Shown piece after piece: positions 25,342 through 33,624 of a DNA stretch of 64,000 nucleotides. The DNA lies in assembly GCA_035726825.1 (NCBI GenBank), contig JALNTX010000006.1, forward strand, positions 248,001-312,000, read 5' to 3'. Origin of the DNA: Pseudocitrobacter sp913778145 (lineage in GTDB: Bacteria; Pseudomonadota; Gammaproteobacteria; Enterobacterales; Enterobacteriaceae). The notes below the pieces were generated by a model that made no database searches, was not told the origin of the DNA, and saw only the letters and a program-made list of their open reading frames with translations. Position numbers and translations under genes: made by a program. Numbering within the stretch: position 1 is the first letter of the stretch; the number at the start of each line of letters is the position of its first letter.

Positions 25342-26100
25342 ATGTTTCTGTTGTTATTGCAGCCAGATATTTGGCTCACTTTACTTACCCTCACCTTTCT
25401 GGAAATTATTCTCGGGGTGGATAATATTATTTTTCTTTCACTGGTAGTGGCAAAGCTGCCGTTATCGCAGCAAAATATGGCGCGTAAACTGGGTTTAAGC
25501 TGCGCGATGATTATGCGGATATTATTGCTGATATCCATTGCGTGGCTTTCACATATTACTCAGCCGCTTTTTACGGTGCTGGCGCTGGAGGTTTCCTTCC
25601 GCACATTGATTCTGCTCGGCGGCGGGCTGTTCCTGATTTATAAAGCGATACAGGAGATACGCGAAGAGTTGTCGCCCGCGCAGGAAGACGCGCATGGCAG
25701 CGGGTCGCGGCAGCTGTCGCTGTACGGTGCTATCGTACAGATAATGCTGCTCGATATTGTGTTCAGCCTGGACTCGGTGATCACCGCCGTCGGCCTTTCT
25801 CAGCATATATTTATTATGATTGCTGCCGTGATGATTGCCGTTGGCATCATGATGTTTGCGGCGAAAACCATTGGTGACTTCGTGAACTCGACGCCATCAA
25901 TAAAAATACTGGCGTTAACCTTTTTATTGTTTGTCGGCGTATTGTTGGTTGCCGATAGCCTCAATATTCATATTGACAAAGAGTATCTCTACTTCGCGAT
26001 ATTTTTCTCATTAAGCGTGGAGACACTCAATATTTTCCGTGAAAGAAGACATAAAAAAGTTTCGACACCGATCGAAACACATGAATCGCACTCGCATTAA
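25342..26100 (+). CDS. TerC-family membrane protein (YgdQ-like)
   Basis: 252-residue inner-membrane protein with about seven membrane segments. It contains the TerC signature LEIILGVDNIIFLSLVV (about 19-35) and IVQIMLLDIVFSLDSVITAVGL, both with the paired acidic residues thought to bind metal. It closely resembles E. coli YgdQ. The histidine-ending tail (HESHSH) is an extra feature. It sits inside a catabolic operon 70 bases after the aldolase gene, an odd companion. TerC proteins are tied to metal homeostasis, mainly manganese. The gap before it is AT-rich and could hold an internal promoter. Confidence 0.9.
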   Translation: MFLLLLQPDIWLTLLTLTFLEIILGVDNIIFLSLVVAKLPLSQQNMARKLGLSCAMIMRILLLISIAWLSHITQPLFTVLALEVSFRTLILLGGGLFLIYKAIQEIREELSPAQEDAHGSGSRQLSLYGAIVQIMLLDIVFSLDSVITAVGLSQHIFIMIAAVMIAVGIMMFAAKTIGDFVNSTPSIKILALTFLLFVGVLLVADSLNIHIDKEYLYFAIFFSLSVETLNIFRERRHKKVSTPIETHESHSH

Positions 26101-26135
26101 TAAATCTATTACCGACGTTAAGATGGAGTCTAACT

Positions 26136-27305
26136 ATGTCTGTAGCCCTTATTCGTGACGGCATCATCCGTCCATCCGAAAACGATTCGCGTGTGTTTAC
26201 CGCCATGTTGCCCTCGTCATGCCCGCAAAACCACGCGGCGAATATTCTGCCTTTGCCGGATGGCGCGTTAATGTGCGTCTGGTTTGCGGGAACGCAGGAA
26301 GGTATTGCCGATATTTCCGTCTGGGGATCCCGACTTCCCGCAGGCGGCACGCAGTGGAGCGATGCGGTCAAACTGTCCCACGATGACACGCGTTCAGAGC
26401 AGAACCCGGTACTGTTTCTTGCGCCGGACAAGGTGCTGTGGCTGCTCTGGACAGCACAGATCTCTGGAAACCAGGATACGGCCATCGTCCGCTATCGTCT
26501 GTCTCACGACCTTGGACAAACCTGGGGCGAGATTGCCACCCTGCTTGATAAACCCGGCACGTTCATTCGCCAGCCGATTACGGTTCTCGATAACGGTAAC
26601 TGGCTGCTGCCCGTCTTTTATTGCCGTACCCGGCCCGGTGAAAAATGGGTTGGCAATGATGATATCAGCGCAGTGAAAATTTCCGCGGATGGTGGCCACT
26701 CCTGGCGCGATGTCGAGGTACCACAAAGCCTTGGCTGCGTTCATATGAATATCACCATGCTGCACGACGGTACGCTGGTTGCTCTCTTCCGTAGCCGTTG
26801 GGCAGACAACATCTACATCAGCCATTCTGCGGACCACGGCGAGAGCTGGTCGGTGCCGCAAGCAACCGAACTGCCCAACAACAATTCGTCTATCCAGGTG
26901 ACGACGCTTGCCAGCGGCGAGCTGGCGCTGGTGTACAACGCGATGAGTGCAGCAGGTGCAGTAGAACGTCGCGCGTCGCTGTATGACGAAATCGACGATG
27001 GCGACGATAGTCGCAAAGAACCCACCGCCGTTGGACGCTCCGCTTTCTGGGGTGCCCCGCGCGCGCCAATGACAGTGGCGATTTCTGCCGATGGCGGGAA
27101 AAGCTGGCCGTGGCGACGCAATCTCGATGAAGGCGACGGCTACTGCATGACCAACAATTCGCTGGAAAAGCTAAACCGCGAGTTCTCCTATCCCAGCATC
27201 AAGCAAAGCCCGGACGGTACGCTGCATATCGCTTACACCTGGTGGCGTCAGGCCATCAAATACGTGCGCATCTCCCCCGAGTGGGTTAAGGGGCGGGCAT
27301 CATGA
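26136..27305 (+). CDS. Cytoplasmic Asp-box (BNR, sialidase-fold) protein
   Basis: 389-residue beta-propeller protein of the sialidase/BNR_2 group. Four Asp boxes are visible: SHDLGQTWGE, SADGGHSWRD, SADHGESWSV and SADGGKSWPW. It has no signal peptide or membrane segment, so it acts in the cytoplasm, unlike secreted sialidases. The sequence RQPITVLDNGNWLLPVFYCR and a C-terminal FSYPSIKQSPDGTLHIAYTW are typical of the uncharacterised bacterial exo-sialidase-like family. It overlaps the NanQ/YhcH gene by ATGA. It may hydrolyse or isomerise an imported sugar acid. The true reaction is not known. Confidence 0.85.
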   Translation: MSVALIRDGIIRPSENDSRVFTAMLPSSCPQNHAANILPLPDGALMCVWFAGTQEGIADISVWGSRLPAGGTQWSDAVKLSHDDTRSEQNPVLFLAPDKVLWLLWTAQISGNQDTAIVRYRLSHDLGQTWGEIATLLDKPGTFIRQPITVLDNGNWLLPVFYCRTRPGEKWVGNDDISAVKISADGGHSWRDVEVPQSLGCVHMNITMLHDGTLVALFRSRWADNIYISHSADHGESWSVPQATELPNNNSSIQVTTLASGELALVYNAMSAAGAVERRASLYDEIDDGDDSRKEPTAVGRSAFWGAPRAPMTVAISADGGKSWPWRRNLDEGDGYCMTNNSLEKLNREFSYPSIKQSPDGTLHIAYTWWRQAIKYVRISPEWVKGRAS

Positions 27306-27772
27306 TTATCGGGAATCTTAACCATTTGTCACAGGCGGGGCTTCCCGCCGGGGTGAAAAATATTCTGCTGCGCCCGGAGTGTTCGTTACAGGCGTTATCC
27401 GCCAGAGAGGATGGTCGCTGGCAACCGGAAGGATGCCGGTGGTTCTGCACGCTGGGTATTTCAGACACGCAGCCCGCCGATCTCCGGCATACGGAGTATC
27501 ACCACCTGTGGGCCGATATTCAGGTGGTGATTGCCGGGTATGAGGGCATTAATGCGGGAACGCGCCCCATCGCTCGTGAAAGCGATGAAGAACGTAAGCC
27601 CGATCTGTTTATCGCCCCGCTCCCTGAGAACAACGTCGCCATCACTCTACACGCCGGTGATTTTGCCGTCTTTATGCCTGAGGAACCTCACCAGGCGCTG
27701 TGCGCGGTTGGCGCGGCCACATCAGTACGCAAAGCGGTCTTTAAGGTGCCGCGCGACATGCTGGAAGCCTAA
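27302..27772 (+). CDS. YhcH/NanQ-family (DUF386) sugar anomerase-like protein
   Basis: 156-residue cupin-fold protein of the DUF386/YhcH family. E. coli NanQ accelerates ring opening of N-acetylneuraminate, and other members accompany varied sugar operons. Seen: TEYHHLWADIQVVIAGYEGI (about 65-84) and MPEEPHQALCAV, the conserved metal-site segments. It overlaps the preceding sialidase-fold gene by four bases and is 13 bases before the permease gene, so it is firmly part of this operon. It probably prepares the open-chain form of the imported sugar acid for the aldolase or dehydrogenase. Confidence 0.87.
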   Translation: MIIGNLNHLSQAGLPAGVKNILLRPECSLQALSAREDGRWQPEGCRWFCTLGISDTQPADLRHTEYHHLWADIQVVIAGYEGINAGTRPIARESDEERKPDLFIAPLPENNVAITLHAGDFAVFMPEEPHQALCAVGAATSVRKAVFKVPRDMLEA

Positions 27773-27785
27773 AAGGAGAGAAAAA

Positions 27786-29066
27786 ATGACAATGGATATG
27801 ATGTTGGCGCTAGGAATACTGGTTCTGATGATCGTGCTGATCATGTCGGACAAAATGCCCTTTGGCGCGCCGCCGCTGCTTGCTTGTTTACTGTTGGTGT
27901 TATGCAAGGTATCCACCATCCAACAGGCCTTCGCTGGTTTTGTTAACTCAACCGTTATTATGCTTGCTGGTTTTATGGTGGTAATGGCTGGGTTGCAAAA
28001 AACCCAACTTATCATGGGCATTAAAACCGCGATGATGTCACATCTGAATCGCGGGGGTTTTAAAAGCTATATACTGTTGCTGATGATCGTCATGCTTGGC
28101 GCGAGCCTCGCGGGTACGGGTGCGACGGGATATTACGTGCTAATCCTGTCGCTTATCGCATCGCTGCCTTATAGCCAGAAGCTACCGACCTCAAAACTTG
28201 TTATGCCATTAGGTTTTGCTACTAATCACCCATTGATTCCGATTAATGTGGCGTTACTTTTTGGTGTCACTGTATCCGTGTTACAGTCATCAGGTATCAA
28301 CCAGGAAATTTCGATGATCAAATTTGCCCTGGTTAACCTAATTATGTCAGCGGCATATTTTGCATGGAGTTTAATTGCTTACCGCTTTTTACCCACCCAT
28401 CCTACTGCGGATACCGTTGAGAATGATGGCTCGCAATCAGTAAGCGCAGCAGATGTTCTTCCTGCCTGGAAGGAAAAATGCACCGTCGGCGCTTTTTTCG
28501 TCAGCGTCGTTGGTATGATGCTTATCAGCACTCTGGGCGATATTGCTTATATTATTCCAGGCCTGGCGGGGGGATTTTTACTTATTATCGGCGTCCTCGA
28601 CTTTAAGGAAGTGCGCGATAATATGGGCGCTCCGGTAATTATCATGACGGCATGTGTTATCGGTGTTGCTGACGCACTCGCTGGCACAGGTGTGACGGCG
28701 ATGATCGGTAACGCTGTGGCCGGGGTACTGGGAACAAACGTTTCACCGTTTATCTTTATTCTTGTCCTTGCGTTGTTAACGAGTACTTGCTCTACCTTCA
28801 CCGGCTCAACAATAGGCTCTATTTTCATTTTCGGCCCTATTGCCATTGCCGCTTGTACAGGGTTAGGTATCAGCCCGATGGCGGCCGCAGTCGCGATAAC
28901 GATATCAGGCTGGAACGGCGGCTATATGCCTATCGATGGGATGCCAGCAATGATTATGGGAATGGGCAAATACAAAATGTCCGAATTTTGGATTTTCACC
29001 ATCCCCATGTACTTCATCCGCATTCTGGCGCTTTGTGCAGGCGCTGTGTTTATCTTCCCAATGTAA
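27786..29066 (+). CDS. Ion-transporter (SLC13/CitMHS-like) superfamily permease
   Basis: 426-residue integral membrane protein with about eleven to twelve hydrophobic segments and two pseudo-symmetric re-entrant regions (SLAGTGATGYYVLILS and LLTSTCSTFTGSTIGSIF). This is the layout of divalent anion:Na+ or H+ symporters of the ion-transporter superfamily. The ATG at 27786 has GGAGAG five bases upstream. It closes the rightward operon and is the likely importer of the acidic substrate. Base composition is visibly more AT-rich than the genes before it. The substrate is unknown. Confidence 0.85.
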   Translation: MTMDMMLALGILVLMIVLIMSDKMPFGAPPLLACLLLVLCKVSTIQQAFAGFVNSTVIMLAGFMVVMAGLQKTQLIMGIKTAMMSHLNRGGFKSYILLLMIVMLGASLAGTGATGYYVLILSLIASLPYSQKLPTSKLVMPLGFATNHPLIPINVALLFGVTVSVLQSSGINQEISMIKFALVNLIMSAAYFAWSLIAYRFLPTHPTADTVENDGSQSVSAADVLPAWKEKCTVGAFFVSVVGMMLISTLGDIAYIIPGLAGGFLLIIGVLDFKEVRDNMGAPVIIMTACVIGVADALAGTGVTAMIGNAVAGVLGTNVSPFIFILVLALLTSTCSTFTGSTIGSIFIFGPIAIAACTGLGISPMAAAVAITISGWNGGYMPIDGMPAMIMGMGKYKMSEFWIFTIPMYFIRILALCAGAVFIFPM

Positions 29067-29078
29067 CCTCAGGCAAGA

Positions 29079-29109
29079 AAAGCGTTCCTTTCAAATAAAG
29101 GGACGCTTT
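29079..29109 (+). terminator. Terminator-like hairpin at the end of the catabolic operon
   Basis: A 13-bp stem AAAGCGTTCCTTT/AAAGGGACGCTTT (one G-T pair, five-base loop) lies 12 bases after the permease stop. The T-run is short, so some read-through is possible. Confidence 0.6.
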
Positions 29110-29259
29110 CCCGCACTTAACTCCCCTGCGAGACCGCTAACCCCTCATTGAATCCATGGTTATAAAAATGAGATCTCAGTCACAAAATGATTGTCATTCA
29201 GACAGCAATGGCTTTAAGATCGCACGTCTCATCCTTTCCCAACTACCCCAGAAAATTCT

Positions 29260-30459
29260 ATGACAACGAACACAGTCTCGCGCCACATCGCATGGCTCCG
29301 GGTGGTGACGCTCGCCATCGCGGCCTTCATCTTTAATACCACCGAGTTTGTGCCGGTGGGCCTGCTTTCCGATATTGCCGACAGCTTTGGGATGACGACG
29401 GCACAGGTCGGTATCATGCTTACAATCTATGCCTGGGTAGTGGCGCTGATGTCGCTGCCGTTTATGCTACTCACCAGTCAGATGGAACGCCGTAAGTTAC
29501 TGATTGGCCTGTTTGTGCTGTTTATCGCCAGCCACATCCTCTCTTTCTTCGCCTGGAACTTTACCGTGCTGGTCGCCAGCCGTATCGGTATCGCGTTTGC
29601 CCATGCCGTGTTCTGGTCGATCACCGCGTCGCTTGCCATCCGCATGGCGCCTGCCGGAAAACGGGCGCAGGCGTTGAGCTTGATTGCCACCGGTACCGCA
29701 CTGGCGATGGTTTTCGGTATTCCAATTGGCCGCGTCGTTGGGCAATATTTTGGCTGGCGGACGACCTTCCTTGCTATTGGTATCGGTGCGTTGCTGACCA
29801 TGGTGGCGCTGATAAAACTGCTGCCCAAACTGCCGAGTGAACATTCGGGTTCCCTGAAAAGCCTGCCCGTGCTGTTCCGTCGCCCGGCGCTGGTCAGCAT
29901 TTATCTGCTGACCGTGGTCGTAGTGACCGCCCATTACACCGCATACAGCTACATCGAACCCTTTGTGCAAAACGTTGCCGGCCTGAGCGGGAATTTCGCT
30001 ACCATGCTGCTGCTGATCCTTGGCGGTGCGGGCATTATCGGCAGTGTTCTGTTCGGTAAACTGGGTAATTTGCATGCTTCTGGCCTCATCACCAGCGCAA
30101 TTGGCCTGTTGCTGATTTGTCTGCTGCTACTGCTACCCGCCTCTCATCAGGCGAGCAATCTTGCGGTATTAAGCGTCTTCTGGGGAATTGCGATTATGAT
30201 AATCGGCCTCGGAATGCAGGTGAAAGTGTTATCGCTGGCGCCGGATGCCACCGACGTGGCGATGTCGCTCTTTTCCGGCATCTTTAATATTGGGATTGGC
30301 GCAGGCGCGCTGCTGGGAAGTCAGATAAGCAGCCACATTTCAATGGCCTCAATTGGTTACGTCGGGGCGGTGCCGGCAGTCGCGGCGCTAATCTGGTCGG
30401 TGGTGATCTTCCGCCGCTGGCCTGCCGCGTCATTAGAAGAGCAGGCACACCGCTCGTAA
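29260..30459 (+). CDS. sotB: Sugar efflux MFS transporter SotB (YdeA)
   Basis: 399-residue twelve-segment major facilitator matching E. coli SotB, which exports arabinose, IPTG and other sugars. Signatures include FIFNTTEFVPVGLLSDIADS (about 23-42), the AMVFGIPIGRVVGQYFGWR antiporter motif C-like region, and HYTAYSYIEPFVQNVAG. It lies convergent to marC as in E. coli. The C-terminus is slightly longer than in K-12. It marks the right boundary of the inserted catabolic island. Confidence 0.96.
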   Translation: MTTNTVSRHIAWLRVVTLAIAAFIFNTTEFVPVGLLSDIADSFGMTTAQVGIMLTIYAWVVALMSLPFMLLTSQMERRKLLIGLFVLFIASHILSFFAWNFTVLVASRIGIAFAHAVFWSITASLAIRMAPAGKRAQALSLIATGTALAMVFGIPIGRVVGQYFGWRTTFLAIGIGALLTMVALIKLLPKLPSEHSGSLKSLPVLFRRPALVSIYLLTVVVVTAHYTAYSYIEPFVQNVAGLSGNFATMLLLILGGAGIIGSVLFGKLGNLHASGLITSAIGLLLICLLLLLPASHQASNLAVLSVFWGIAIMIIGLGMQVKVLSLAPDATDVAMSLFSGIFNIGIGAGALLGSQISSHISMASIGYVGAVPAVAALIWSVVIFRRWPAASLEEQAHRS

Positions 30460-30464
30460 TAAAT

Positions 30465-30492
30465 GCGTGCCGGGGTGATGGCCCCGGCACGC
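30465..30492. terminator. Bidirectional terminator between sotB and marC
   Basis: Perfect 11-bp stem GCGTGCCGGGG/CCCCGGCACGC with a six-base loop lies between the two convergent stop codons. T-rich bases follow on both strands (TGATTT rightward, ATTTATT leftward). Confidence 0.7.
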
Positions 30493-30496
30493 TGAT

Positions 30497-31168
30497 TTAC
30501 GCGCCCGGCCAGGTGTTAATGATTTCCACCACGCCGTTGATTATAAACTGCACGCCCATACACACCAGCAGGAACCCCATCAGGCGCGAAATGGCTTCAA
30601 TGCCGCCTTTCCCCACCCAGCGCATGATTGCCCCGGAACTGCGCAGGCTTCCCCACAGAATAACCCCCACCAGCGCGAAGATAATCGGCGGTGAAACCAT
30701 TACCACCCATTCCGGGAAACTGACCCCGTGTTTAATGGTGGACGCCGAGCTGATAATCATTGCGATGGTACCCGGCCCCGCCGTACTCGGCATGGCCAGT
30801 GGAACAAATGCGATATTGGCGGTTGGCTCGTCTTCCAGCTCTTCTGACTTGCTGGAGGCTTCCGGCGATTCGTGGGCCTTCTGTTGCGGAAAAAGCATGC
30901 GGAAACCGATAAATGCGACGATCAATCCACCAGCAATACGCAGTCCAGGTATAGATATGCCGAATGTATTCATGACCAGTTGGCCCGCATAGTACGCCAC
31001 CATCATGATCGCAAAGACGTAGACAGACGCCATTCGAGCCTGACGGTTTCGTTCTGCCGCGTTCATATTTCCCGCTAATCCAAGAAAAAGAGCGACGGTG
31101 GTAAGCGGGTTTGCCAGCGGTAATAACACCACCAGACCAAGCCCAATTGCCTGAAAAAGTTCAATCAT
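30497..31168 (-). CDS. marC: MarC-family inner-membrane protein
   Basis: 223-residue, six-segment membrane protein matching E. coli MarC (UPF0056). It has LVVLLPLANPLTTVALFLGLA, FVPLAMPSTAGPGTIAMIIS and the C-terminal EAISRLMGFLLVCMGVQFIING. It diverges from marRAB across the shared mar operator region. Despite the name, MarC is not needed for multiple antibiotic resistance. Its function remains unknown. Confidence 0.96.
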   Translation of the reverse strand: MIELFQAIGLGLVVLLPLANPLTTVALFLGLAGNMNAAERNRQARMASVYVFAIMMVAYYAGQLVMNTFGISIPGLRIAGGLIVAFIGFRMLFPQQKAHESPEASSKSEELEDEPTANIAFVPLAMPSTAGPGTIAMIISSASTIKHGVSFPEWVVMVSPPIIFALVGVILWGSLRSSGAIMRWVGKGGIEAISRLMGFLLVCMGVQFIINGVVEIINTWPGA

Positions 31169-31310
31169 ATGAAATACTAGCCTTCTCTGTTTTATGAATA
31201 AGTTCGCAGTCTACGCGATGGAGTATAGCGTTTTCGCAGCATCTCTTGCTATGTCACGCCGCTGTACAGAATTTCCTCTTTATTGCTGTTGGATAGTCTC
31301 TGTTCAGCGT

Positions 31311-31404
31311 TTTAGCAAATCGTGGCATCCCTCAATCCATTCAGTTGACTTATGATTGCGTGAGAAATAATATCCACCGCAACTAAAGTACTTGCCAGGG
31401 CAAC
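31311..31404 (+). promoter_or_regulatory. marRAB promoter, marbox and MarR operator (marO)
   Basis: The marbox TTTAGCAAATCGTGGCAT lies at 31311-31328. The promoter has TTGACT (31345-31350) and TAATAT (31368-31373) with a 17-base spacer. MarR site II, TACTTGCCAGGGCAAC (31389-31404), is intact. Site I between the -35 and -10 boxes is changed: GATTGCGTGAGAAATAA stands where E. coli has a TTGCC/GGCAA palindrome. Activators MarA, SoxS and Rob would bind the marbox. Confidence 0.85.
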
Positions 31405-31408
31405 CATT

Positions 31409-31843
31409 GTGAACATCACAAGCGACCTCTTTGATGAAATTATCCCGCTTGGGCATTTGATTCACATGGTTAATCAGAAAAAAGATCGCTTACTCAACGA
31501 GCATCTATCGCCTGAAGACATTACTTCTTCTCAGTTCAGGGTTCTCTGCTCTATCCGTTGCAAAGGCAGCATTACGCCGGTAGAGCTGAAGAAAATCCTT
31601 TCGGTCGATCTGGGCGCGCTTACCAGAATGCTTGACCGATTGCTTTGCCGGGGTTGGATTGCCCGTTTGCCGAATCCTCATGACAAACGTGGCGTACTCA
31701 TCCAGTTAACGCCTGAAGGCGCTGAAATTTGTGAGAAATGTCATCAGCTTGTTGGGCAGGACCTGCATCAGGAATTAACAAAAAACTTAACGGCAAACGA
31801 AGTTGCTACGCTTGAGCTTCTGTTAAAAAAGATTTTGCCGTAA
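31409..31843 (+). CDS. marR: MarR repressor of the mar operon
   Basis: 144-residue dimeric winged-helix repressor that binds marO and is released by salicylate or by copper-driven disulfide formation. The DNA-recognition segment VDLGALTRMLDRLLCRGWIAR (about 67-87) retains Cys80, the copper-sensing cysteine of E. coli MarR. The wing LPNPHDKRGVLIQLT is also intact. The start is GTG 31409, as in E. coli, directly after operator site II. It is the first gene of marRAB. Confidence 0.97.
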   Translation: MNITSDLFDEIIPLGHLIHMVNQKKDRLLNEHLSPEDITSSQFRVLCSIRCKGSITPVELKKILSVDLGALTRMLDRLLCRGWIARLPNPHDKRGVLIQLTPEGAEICEKCHQLVGQDLHQELTKNLTANEVATLELLLKKILP

Positions 31844-31861
31844 ACAGAAAGAGGTAAGACG

Positions 31862-32245
31862 ATGTCCAGACGCAACACTGACGCTATCACCATTCATAGC
31901 ATTTTGGACTGGATCGAAGATAACCTTGAATCGCCCCTGTCGCTGGAAAAAGTGTCAGAGCGTTCAGGTTACTCCAAATGGCACCTGCAACGGATGTTTA
32001 AAAAGGAAACCGGACACTCTTTAGGTCAGTACATTCGCACTCGTAAACTGACCGAGATTGCCCAGAAGTTAAAAGAAAGCAATGAGCCGATTCTCTACCT
32101 GGCGGAACGCTACGGTTTTGAATCACAGCAGACGTTGACGCGTACCTTTAAAAACTATTTCGATGTGCCGCCGCACAAGTATCGCGTCACCAATATGCAC
32201 GGAGAGTCTCGTTACCTCTTCCCGCTTAATCACTGTAGTTATTAA
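31862..32245 (+). CDS. marA: MarA transcriptional activator
   Basis: 127-residue AraC/XylS-family monomeric activator with two helix-turn-helix motifs. The first is in SLEKVSERSGYSKWHLQRMF and the second in ILYLAERYGFESQQTLTRTF. It activates acrAB, tolC, micF and other genes through marboxes and is almost identical to E. coli MarA. It starts two codons later than the longer E. coli annotation. It lies 18 bases after marR. Confidence 0.98.
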   Translation: MSRRNTDAITIHSILDWIEDNLESPLSLEKVSERSGYSKWHLQRMFKKETGHSLGQYIRTRKLTEIAQKLKESNEPILYLAERYGFESQQTLTRTFKNYFDVPPHKYRVTNMHGESRYLFPLNHCSY

Positions 32246-32275
32246 TCGCCTGCACAAGACGTATTGAGGAATACC

Positions 32276-32494
32276 ATGAAACTGTTCGCCTCCGCTGCCT
32301 TCGCTATTATGGCGTTGGTTTCCAGCCAGAGTTATGCGGAGCAAACCCTGACACCAACGCAACACAACGCCCGAGACACCATGATTATGCCGTCGGCTAA
32401 CCAACAGTCGCCGTTCGATTTTAATCATATGGATGCCGGTAGCGACAAATCAGACGAACTGGGTGTGCCGTACTACAACCAGCGTGGCCTCTGA
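32276..32494 (+). CDS. marB: MarB periplasmic protein
   Basis: 72-residue exported protein with a Sec signal (MKLFASAAFAIMALVSSQSYA) and the conserved C-terminus SDELGVPYYNQRGL. E. coli MarB lowers marRA transcription by an unknown route. The ATG at 32276 follows TGAGGA and gives the E. coli length. The upstream in-frame ATG at 32264 lacks a site. The middle of the protein is divergent from E. coli while both ends are conserved. Confidence 0.92.
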   Translation: MKLFASAAFAIMALVSSQSYAEQTLTPTQHNARDTMIMPSANQQSPFDFNHMDAGSDKSDELGVPYYNQRGL

Positions 32495-32502
32495 TTTGTG
32501 TC

Positions 32503-32529
32503 CGCCCCGCACACGCGGGGCGTTGCTTT
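32503..32529 (+). terminator. Intrinsic terminator after marB
   Basis: Stem CGCCCCG/CGGGGCG (32503-32522, loop of six) followed by TTGCTTT. It separates marRAB from the convergent eamA gene. Confidence 0.75.
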
Positions 32530-33427
32530 ATCCCCTCGCCGCCCGCATGCCGGGTAAACGCAAGCCAAAGACATTAATAAACAAGCCCGCCATAATCAGC
32601 ACCGCCCCCAAAAGCTGTAATGCCGATAAGGTTTCATCGAGCAATAACGCCGCGCTCGCCAGCCCCACAACCGGAACCAACAACGACAACGGCGCCACAC
32701 GCCAGGTTTCATAACGCCCCAGTAATGTACCCCAGATGCCATAGCCAATAATCGTCGCCACAAACGCCAGATACACCAGCGACAAAATCGTGGTGAGATC
32801 GATAGCCAACAGGCTTTGCGCCATCAACGTTGGGCCTTCAAACATTAGTGAACTGAGCATAAACGGAATAATCGGGATCAGCGCACTCCACACCACCAGC
32901 GACATCACTGCCGGTCTTGTTTCATGCTGCATAATGCGTTTATTAAAGATATTGCCGCAGGCCCAGCTTAGCGCCGCTGCCAGAGTGAGCATAAAACCTA
33001 ACAAGCCGACATGCTGGCCGTTCAGACTCCCCTCAATCAGCACCAGTACGCCAAAGACCGCAAGGGAAATCCCGGCGACCTGCTTGCCCTGCAAACGTTC
33101 GCCAAAGACAAACGCGCCGAGAATGATGGTAAAGAACGCCTGCGCCTGAAGCACCAGAGAGGCCAGCCCGGCAGGCATGCCAAATTTGATCGCGCAAAAC
33201 AGAAAGGCAAACTGGCCAAAGCTTATTGTCAGGCCATAACCCAACAGCAGGTGAAGGGGAACTTTCGGCCTTGCCACAAAAAAGATGGCCGGAAACGCCA
33301 CCAGTAAAAAGCGTAACCCTGCTAACAAAAGCGGTGGCATATTGTGCAGGCCCACTTTGATCACCACAAAGTTGATGCCCCACGCCACCACCACCAGCAA
33401 TGCCAGTAGCCCATCTTTACGTGTCAT
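32528..33427 (-). CDS. eamA: Cysteine and O-acetylserine exporter EamA (YdeD)
   Basis: 299-residue DMT-superfamily transporter with ten membrane segments and two EamA repeats, matching E. coli EamA. Seen: GLHNMPPLLLAGLRFLLVAF, FGMPAGLASLVLQAQAFFTI and GTLLGRYETWRVAPLSLLVP. It exports O-acetylserine and cysteine-pathway metabolites. The ATG at 33427 follows GAGGCAGGG. An upstream TTG frame extension is rejected. It is convergent with marRAB as in E. coli. Confidence 0.96.
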   Translation of the reverse strand: MTRKDGLLALLVVVAWGINFVVIKVGLHNMPPLLLAGLRFLLVAFPAIFFVARPKVPLHLLLGYGLTISFGQFAFLFCAIKFGMPAGLASLVLQAQAFFTIILGAFVFGERLQGKQVAGISLAVFGVLVLIEGSLNGQHVGLLGFMLTLAAALSWACGNIFNKRIMQHETRPAVMSLVVWSALIPIIPFMLSSLMFEGPTLMAQSLLAIDLTTILSLVYLAFVATIIGYGIWGTLLGRYETWRVAPLSLLVPVVGLASAALLLDETLSALQLLGAVLIMAGLFINVFGLRLPGMRAARG

Positions 33428-33624
33428 ACCCTGCCTCAATTATTTATTAAAATTATGTGAACAGATTCAACATAACTAAAAATAGCAAGATCGAACAGAT
33501 CATTATTTTTGGCAGGGTGAAAAGTGCGGACATCCCCTTTCCTCTGGTATACAAGCACGCGTTAGCATGATATTTGTGAAAAGGCACATCACAACGAAAA
33601 CATAACAAATCGTCAGGCAGAATA

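Noticed and set aside
26136..27772. Sialic acid (Neu5Ac) catabolic operon
   Set aside because: NanQ-like and sialidase-fold genes are present, but nanA-, nanE-, nanK- and nanT-type genes are not. The DapA-family protein and PdxA2/kinase pair point to another acid.
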